Part shown: one piece after another, positions 58,749 to 64,000 of the stretch
How positions within the stretch are numbered: position 1 is the first letter of the stretch
Layout: each line of letters starts with the position of its first letter
Origin: G963678445 sp963678445
GTDB lineage: Bacteria > Hydrogenedentota > Hydrogenedentia > Hydrogenedentales > G963678445
Assembly (NCBI GenBank): GCA_963678445.1
Contig: OY782877.1
Coordinates: forward strand, 4,898,001 to 4,962,000
Direction: 5' to 3'
DNA: 64,000 nt
The notes under the pieces: generated by a model
Databases searched by the model: none
Told to the model about the DNA's origin: nothing
Seen by the model: only the letters and a program-made list of their open reading frames with translations
Position numbers and translations under genes: made by a program

Positions 58749-61172
58749 ATGCGTATAATGAAAATCAGGGGTATATATCGGCACCTACAAATGGGCCTTG
58801 TTCTTTTAACAGGTATTTTAAGCGTCGCCGTATCCGGTGGAATGACAATAGCTACCGCAGAAGAACCGACCGCTGCAACGAATACTGCCGTAGAAATTCC
58901 AGGACAATCGCAACTGGATTTTGCCAATGGCTTGTTCCACCGCGCTTTTTTTGCAGAAGCTATTGAAGAATATGAACGCTACCTCGCGGAGTACCCATCA
59001 ACCGCCCAAGCCCCTCTGGCCTGGTACCGACTTGGTAAAGCCGCTTCTGCTGCTAAACAATACGATAAAGCACTCAATGCGTTTGAAAAAGTCGAAGAAT
59101 TAACTCCAGAGCCGACTCAACGCGTAGAAGCGCTGTTGAGCAAAGGAGAGATTCTCTATTTTCTCAAGCGTTTTGATGAAGCCGAAACGGTCTTGGGTCT
59201 GTTACTCAAAGGACAGAATCCATCGGATCTACAATCACGCGCCTTGTATTACCTTGGCAAGGTGCAGCAAAGCAAAGGACAGATGGAAAGCGCTGCACAG
59301 CAGTATAAAAAGTTGATTAAAACCTTTCCTGACAGTCCTCTGCTTCCCTTTGCCCGATATCAGCTTGCCTTTGTCTATCTGGAACAGCAGGACACGGAAA
59401 ACGCCGCGATTGAATTCTCTGCAGTTGCGAATAACACGCAGGCAGATAAAGAACTGCGTATGGAGAGCCGTTTCCGTGCAGCGGAAATTTATGACAAGAT
59501 TGGTTGGTTTAGTGCCGCAATCGGTGCTTATGAACAATTACGAACGGACTTCCCTCAATCTACGTATGCGCGCCGTGCCGATTATGGCTATGCATGGGCG
59601 TTGTACCATGCGGGAAAATATCCCGAGGCCATTGTCGCAGCACAGGCTTTTGAAAAAGCCTATCCCGACGCCCCTCATCTCGCTGGCATTACCTATCTGC
59701 GCGCCAATTGTCTGCAACAGCAGAAACAATATGAACAAGCACAACAAACGTATCAGGCGATTCGCGAGAACTACCCCGACTCTCCTTTTGCCGTGCGTGC
59801 ACAGTATAAAACCGCGTGGGTTCTCTTTCTGAAGGGAGATGGCACGGCAGCCAAAGAGGAGGTTACCGCCTTTTTGCAACGACAAAAGGACTCTCCTTTG
59901 ATTGGCGACGCGGCTTTCCTATTGGGAAGTATCCTGGTCTCAGAGGGGAACTTTGAAGACGCCCAGCAGGAATTCCGACTGGTAGCGGAAAAATATCCTA
60001 AGAGTGAGTTTGGCGCGGAAGCCCTTTATAAATCTGCTGAATGTCTCGGTCAATTGGGTTTAACGGATCAGGCCGCTAAAACGTTTGAAACGTTTGCCAA
60101 ACGTTACCCGTCACATCGCTTGACGGAGCCGGCCATTTTGCGTGCAGGGGATGCCCAGTTCAGCGCAGACGATTTTGCCCAGGCTGTGGAGCAATATCAA
60201 CAAATCCTGGCGCGTTCGGTTGACGCTACTGTCGAGGAAGAAACGCTGTACCGCCTGGCGGTAACATATCACAACATGAAAGACTACGCTAAAAGCGTAG
60301 AAACTTTCCGCACGTTGCTGGAAAAATTTGCCCAAAGCCCCCATGCAACAGAGGCCCATCTACGGATTGGCAATTACATCCTGCGGGAAGAAAAAAAGCC
60401 AGCGCAAGCCTTGGAATCGTATCAGGCTGTTATACAAAACACGACTGCCTCGCCAGAACTTCTGGCACGCGCATTACGTGGTGCTGCACTGGCGCATTAT
60501 GAGCAGAAGCACCATGATGAGGCGGCTGCGGCCTTTCTGAGGTTGATCCGCGATTATCCCGATACGAAATTGAACGAGGGAACCTACGCCTGGTTGGGCC
60601 AGCATTTCTACGATCTGGAAAAATGGGGCGAGGCGGCACAAAGCTTTGAAGCGTTATTGGCCAATATTCAGGATTATCCCGCACCTGAACGGGTTCGCCT
60701 GAAAATAGCCGAATGTATCGAAAAAAGTGGTGATATAGAGAAGGCACTGCAGCAATATCAAACCGTTATTGATACAGCCTCTCAAAGTACGAAGGCAGTG
60801 GAAGCAAAATACCGCATGGCGTGCCTGTATGAAACGCAAGGAAAAACCGAGGAAGCCTTCGCATTGTATGAAGCGGCGGCAAACGCCAACAATGGAGACT
60901 TGGCTGCACGCGCACGCTTCCGCCTGGGCGAATTGTATGAGCAGAGAGAAGAATTCGACAAAGCGGCACGTAGCTATCTCCGCGTAGCTATCCTGTTTTT
61001 ACACGAAACGCTTTCGCCAGAAGCGTTATGGCGGGCGGGGCAATGCTTTGAAAAGGCCGGTAGTTCTGAGCAGGCAGAAAAAACGTATTCAGAGATTCTT
61101 TCCGACTACCCGGAAAGCCCACAGGCGGAAAAAGTAAAAGCACTGAAGAAGCAAGCTTCGCAAAGCCAATAA
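58749..61172 (+). CDS. Large exported TPR-repeat protein
   Basis: About 807 residues from ATG 58749 (GGAAAGAG just upstream); ATG 58734 and 58758 are alternatives. Signal peptide/anchor (about residues 10-38), then tetratricopeptide repeats almost end to end, with the recurring A...Y......YP.S......A....G.......Y..A pattern (for example FAEAIEEYERYLAEYPSTAQAPLAWYRLGKAA, AAQQYKKLIKTFPDSPLLPFARYQLAFVYLEQ). This resembles YbgF/CpoB, BamD and related periplasmic TPR proteins, but with many more repeats. Third gene of the exbB-exbD operon; likely a periplasmic scaffold for the motor. Confidence 0.9.
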   Translation: MRIMKIRGIYRHLQMGLVLLTGILSVAVSGGMTIATAEEPTAATNTAVEIPGQSQLDFANGLFHRAFFAEAIEEYERYLAEYPSTAQAPLAWYRLGKAASAAKQYDKALNAFEKVEELTPEPTQRVEALLSKGEILYFLKRFDEAETVLGLLLKGQNPSDLQSRALYYLGKVQQSKGQMESAAQQYKKLIKTFPDSPLLPFARYQLAFVYLEQQDTENAAIEFSAVANNTQADKELRMESRFRAAEIYDKIGWFSAAIGAYEQLRTDFPQSTYARRADYGYAWALYHAGKYPEAIVAAQAFEKAYPDAPHLAGITYLRANCLQQQKQYEQAQQTYQAIRENYPDSPFAVRAQYKTAWVLFLKGDGTAAKEEVTAFLQRQKDSPLIGDAAFLLGSILVSEGNFEDAQQEFRLVAEKYPKSEFGAEALYKSAECLGQLGLTDQAAKTFETFAKRYPSHRLTEPAILRAGDAQFSADDFAQAVEQYQQILARSVDATVEEETLYRLAVTYHNMKDYAKSVETFRTLLEKFAQSPHATEAHLRIGNYILREEKKPAQALESYQAVIQNTTASPELLARALRGAALAHYEQKHHDEAAAAFLRLIRDYPDTKLNEGTYAWLGQHFYDLEKWGEAAQSFEALLANIQDYPAPERVRLKIAECIEKSGDIEKALQQYQTVIDTASQSTKAVEAKYRMACLYETQGKTEEAFALYEAAANANNGDLAARARFRLGELYEQREEFDKAARSYLRVAILFLHETLSPEALWRAGQCFEKAGSSEQAEKTYSEILSDYPESPQAEKVKALKKQASQSQ

Positions 61173-61206
61173 AATAAACCAAACCCCAGGGAGCAAAACT
61201 ACCGTA

Positions 61207-62985
61207 ATGCTAAGCAAACGGTCCATACTTTTCATGAGCATAATTCTCACACTTGCTCTGTATGCCGTTTTTCTATCATTCGCTCCCTCAATCAGACTTT
61301 TTCAACCCCGAACCGCAGATGAATTCTTATTCGAACGCTTTCGTATCACACTAAATAAGGATATCCCCCCTCCTCCTGTTGCCTCAGAGCAAACTGAGAG
61401 TGGACAAAACGGCCTTGCATCGCGTCCTGGGTCGGTACAGGATTTGTTGAATTGGGAGCCCGATCCCTCCTCATTCAATTCATCCCTGCAAGAGGAAACT
61501 CCTGTTCCCGAACTGGAAAAACGTATCGCATCGGATAATCTGGCGCGAGAATATGATCTCAGCCCCGATGAACGGCGTATTGAACGAATAGATGCAAAAA
61601 TTCTTGAAATTGCCCAAGAGGATGCACGGCAGGAAATCGATATTCCAAGGCGTGTAGTGCGTCCCAGTATCGATAGAATCCTGCCGGAAGGTGCGACGCC
61701 AGAACTGCGCACGCCATGGTCTCAGGAAGAAACCCAGCCATTATCCCTGGAAACCCAACCTTATAGCTTACTGGCGCAAACTATCACGCAAACAACGGAA
61801 GAAAACACACAAACAGCTACTGAGGAAGTTCCCCCCTATGAAGAAGAGGTCTTAGAACCCGAACTTATTGAGCCGGAGCAGCCCCCAGTGGAGCTTGAAA
61901 AGGTCATCGTAGAAGCGCCGTTGGATAAAATACAGGAAAGTGTTCGCGAAGAAAGTGCGTACACCTTCATCGACGATCTGGTAGATATTAAATTAGATGC
62001 CTACACCCCTCCTGGGGAATCACAAGGTTATTTCCGACTGCAAATCCTGCCGAAAAAGGACGGAAATATCGAGGTGCTTCCCAAAGACATCACCTTCGTC
62101 GTGGATGCGTCTAACAGCATCCTGCAACGCAAACTGACCGCCACGGCACGCGGCATTGAGAAGGCGGTCGCCATGCTACATGAAAAAGACCGCTTTAACA
62201 TCGTCGCCTTCCGCGATACTGCACAACAGTTTCGTGCTTCATGGGTTTACGCAACGGAGGAAAACAAAGCCGCAGCAAACGAATTCCTGAAAACACTGGA
62301 ATCGCGGGGAGAAACCGACGTCTATCGCGCTGTATTACCCGTTGTGCAGGAAACGCCCCGTCCCGGTGTTCCTGGTGTCGTCATTGTCGTAAGCGATGGA
62401 CGCCCTACCAAGGGAATGCGCGATGGGCGCACCATCATCAATGGCCTTACCGCGGACAACAATTTACGGAACAGTATTTTTGCCTTCGGGGGCGGCAAAA
62501 CGGTCAATCGTTATCTCCTTGATTTGCTGGCTTACCGGAACAAGGGAGAGGCCCAGGTAACACGCAGCATGGACGATATCCCGGATGTCTTTCCACAATT
62601 CTTCGGACGCTTAAATGATCCTCTTTTGGTGGATTTAGAAGCCGATTATGGACAGATCGGGGAACAAGGTGTCTTTCCCCGTATCCTCCCCGACTTCTAC
62701 CGCAACCAGGCTGTTACCATATATGGCCGCTTTGATCCTCAAAAGGATAAAAACTTCGTTATGCGCCTCACAGGAATGGCTCAGAAAACACAAAAAGAGC
62801 TTATTTTCCGCACTGATTTGCAACAGGCACATAGCGGTGATAAAAGCATCGCACAAAACTGGGCCTTTCAAAAGGCCTACCATATTATTGGCGAGATATC
62901 ACGCCAGGGGGAAACCCCGGAATTACTGGCAAAGCTACGCGAACTACGTGAGAATTACGACATCAGGACGAGCTATGATGAATAG
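61207..62985 (+). CDS. Membrane-anchored vWA protein with TonB-like layout
   Basis: 592 residues. N-terminal membrane helix (about 7-25, ILFMSIILTLALYAVFLSF), a long Pro/Glu-rich periplasmic region (about 50-255), then a von Willebrand A domain (about 288-465): DITFVVDASNSILQRKLTATARGIEKAV (MIDAS D-x-S-x-S), RFNIVAFRDTAQQF, ETDVYRAVLPV (the MIDAS Thr region), and VVIVVSDGRPTKGM (MIDAS Asp). A C-terminal beta domain and helix follow. Anchor plus Pro/Glu-rich spacer plus binding domain is the TonB/TolA layout, so it may be the motor's effector. Last gene of the exbB operon. Confidence 0.85.
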   Translation: MLSKRSILFMSIILTLALYAVFLSFAPSIRLFQPRTADEFLFERFRITLNKDIPPPPVASEQTESGQNGLASRPGSVQDLLNWEPDPSSFNSSLQEETPVPELEKRIASDNLAREYDLSPDERRIERIDAKILEIAQEDARQEIDIPRRVVRPSIDRILPEGATPELRTPWSQEETQPLSLETQPYSLLAQTITQTTEENTQTATEEVPPYEEEVLEPELIEPEQPPVELEKVIVEAPLDKIQESVREESAYTFIDDLVDIKLDAYTPPGESQGYFRLQILPKKDGNIEVLPKDITFVVDASNSILQRKLTATARGIEKAVAMLHEKDRFNIVAFRDTAQQFRASWVYATEENKAAANEFLKTLESRGETDVYRAVLPVVQETPRPGVPGVVIVVSDGRPTKGMRDGRTIINGLTADNNLRNSIFAFGGGKTVNRYLLDLLAYRNKGEAQVTRSMDDIPDVFPQFFGRLNDPLLVDLEADYGQIGEQGVFPRILPDFYRNQAVTIYGRFDPQKDKNFVMRLTGMAQKTQKELIFRTDLQQAHSGDKSIAQNWAFQKAYHIIGEISRQGETPELLAKLRELRENYDIRTSYDE

Positions 62986-63050
62986 ATGCGATATGCAGTC
63001 ACACAGAATCCTTGATGTCTGGAAATGAAAGAAGAAAGAGAAGTATAGCA

Positions 63051-64000
63051 GTGACGACATTGTATTCTGCAGAACAATGGCGCATGGCTGTTGAAGATCC
63101 CAGTGCGGCGTTCCGCCACACTTTGGAAAGCATCTACGGCCCCGATAACATGGTTATGGAAAGTCGCTTGCAGCTTTTGCACAAGCTTATTTTACGCTTT
63201 CTGGAACGCTTTGGCGATGCACCACTTCGTGTTTTTCGCACCCCGGGACGGATTAATCTACGCGGCATGCACGTAGACACGCATGGCGGCTATCTCAACC
63301 TGATGACTCATCAACGGGAAGTACTGCTCGCCGTCACCCCTACGCGCGATCAGACCTGCCAATTTGTCAATATTGATCCCGAATTCGGCGAAGTGGCCTT
63401 TTCTCTTAACGAGGAAAAGCATGATGTTCTCTTCGAAAAGTCCTGGTCTGATTTCATTAACCATGAAACCATCACGACCCAGGTCCGTAAAGAAAAAGGC
63501 GCATGGGCGAACTATCTTAAAGGTGCATTATTACGGGTACAGCACGCACATCGTAGCCAGGCGTTCACTGGCATGCAGGGCGTCGTTGGCAGTGACTTAC
63601 CCCGCGGCGCAGCGTTAAGTTCCTCTGCAGCCCTCATCCTTTCCGTGCTTAATGCCGCGCTGGCATTGAATGAGCTCTCCTGGGATGAAAACACCACTAT
63701 CCTGGCCGGACGCGATGCAGAATGGTATACCGGTGCTCGGACGGGTACCAGCGATCAAGCTGCTGAAGTTTTAGGCGGCAAGAACGAAATCGTCAATGTA
63801 GCCTTACTGGCAGAGGACTTCGACACCCAAAATGCACAGCGGATGCCGTTGCCGGAAGACGCACGCATCCTGGTTATTAACTCATACACCAAACGCAGTC
63901 TGAGCGGCGCACAGTTGGTCGCCTATACGCAAAACCGCTTTGCTTATTCCCTGGCCATGCACATCCTGCGTCAGGAATTAGACACGGCGGGTTTTTCTTC
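63051..64000 (+). CDS. Galactokinase-like GHMP sugar kinase (partial, C-terminus missing)
   Basis: 316 codons visible, cut by the window edge. GTG 63051 (GAGAAG 7 bases upstream) is preferred over in-frame ATG 63015, which lacks a ribosome-binding site. The galactokinase signature RTPGRINLRGMHVDTHGGYLN has the G-x-H-x-D of sugar binding with Met in place of the usual Glu (GEH). The ATP loop is VVGSDLPRGAALSSSAAL, and ARTGTSDQAAEVLGGKN is the third motif region. The long N-terminal extension and the Glu-to-Met change suggest a substrate other than galactose. About 65 bases after the vWA gene. Confidence 0.85.
   Translation, partial: MTTLYSAEQWRMAVEDPSAAFRHTLESIYGPDNMVMESRLQLLHKLILRFLERFGDAPLRVFRTPGRINLRGMHVDTHGGYLNLMTHQREVLLAVTPTRDQTCQFVNIDPEFGEVAFSLNEEKHDVLFEKSWSDFINHETITTQVRKEKGAWANYLKGALLRVQHAHRSQAFTGMQGVVGSDLPRGAALSSSAALILSVLNAALALNELSWDENTTILAGRDAEWYTGARTGTSDQAAEVLGGKNEIVNVALLAEDFDTQNAQRMPLPEDARILVINSYTKRSLSGAQLVAYTQNRFAYSLAMHILRQELDTAGFS

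Noticed and set aside
1..64000. Defence island or prophage
   Set aside because: I looked for restriction, toxin-antitoxin, Cas, retron, phage structural and integrase genes and found none; the only mobile DNA is the IS1182-like element and small repeats.

Overview
The window looks like a chromosome segment (about 50% GC by eye) of a diderm, FtsZ-dividing bacterium. Pointers are a type II secretion (T2SS) operon with secretin, TolQ/TolR-type proton-channel genes, a serine hydroxymethyltransferase of the long (about 500-residue) type, GatCAB, and the carboxynorspermidine route of polyamine synthesis. This fits a PVC-neighbourhood or similar candidate phylum (for example Lentisphaerota, Hydrogenedentota or Sumerlaeota), but I cannot place it from the sequence alone. 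No rRNA, tRNA, CRISPR array or prophage is visible.

Layout. 1-11071: partial NCS1-type permease, ATP-dependent PEP carboxykinase, a pair of tiny ORFs between two terminators, a gatC-gatA-gatB-rsfS-Ser/Thr kinase operon (minus), and a carboxynorspermidine dehydrogenase/decarboxylase pair (plus). 11096-24141: a minus-strand T2SS operon in the order gspE-F-G-H-I-J-K-L-M-C-D. Its secretin carries extra N1-type repeats and a C-terminal ExbD-like domain. 24366-29434: ECF sigma/anti-sigma pair and a glycosyltransferase cluster (Alg13/Alg14-like halves, two GT2, DUF2304). 29630-37500: a Cys/Gly-zipper mini-protein, a DUF4139 protein, a secreted leucine-rich-repeat protein, nnrE-thpR-yggT-pcm and glyA. 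37679-42979: an osmoadaptation island (MarR regulator, lysine 2,3-aminomutase, MscS channel, and a Na+/solute symporter read through into beta-lysine acetyltransferase). 43420-54585: surface-glycan functions with an IS1182-like element, ending in a 1590-residue GH38-like protein whose active-site residues appear to be replaced. 54822-64000: ftsZ-pilT, an exbB-exbD-TPR-vWA operon and a partial galactokinase-like gene.

The most distinctive feature is intergenic. A dispersed family of two-hairpin elements (called R below; at least 12 recognisable copies, all in one orientation, some in tandem) alternates with a short perfect palindrome (called H; arms CCCACGG/CCGTGGG around a TCCT loop). Three of four H palindromes are interrupted at the loop: once by a 1688-bp IS1182-like element, once by a 140-bp non-autonomous element with matching ends, and once by what looks like a remnant of such an end. 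Paired stem changes between R copies suggest selection on a folded form. One R copy even supplies the start codon of gspH.

A second notable feature is the symporter-AblB fusion. It depends on a run of nine A. One A fewer would give two ordinary genes overlapping by ATGA, with a good ribosome-binding site already in place.
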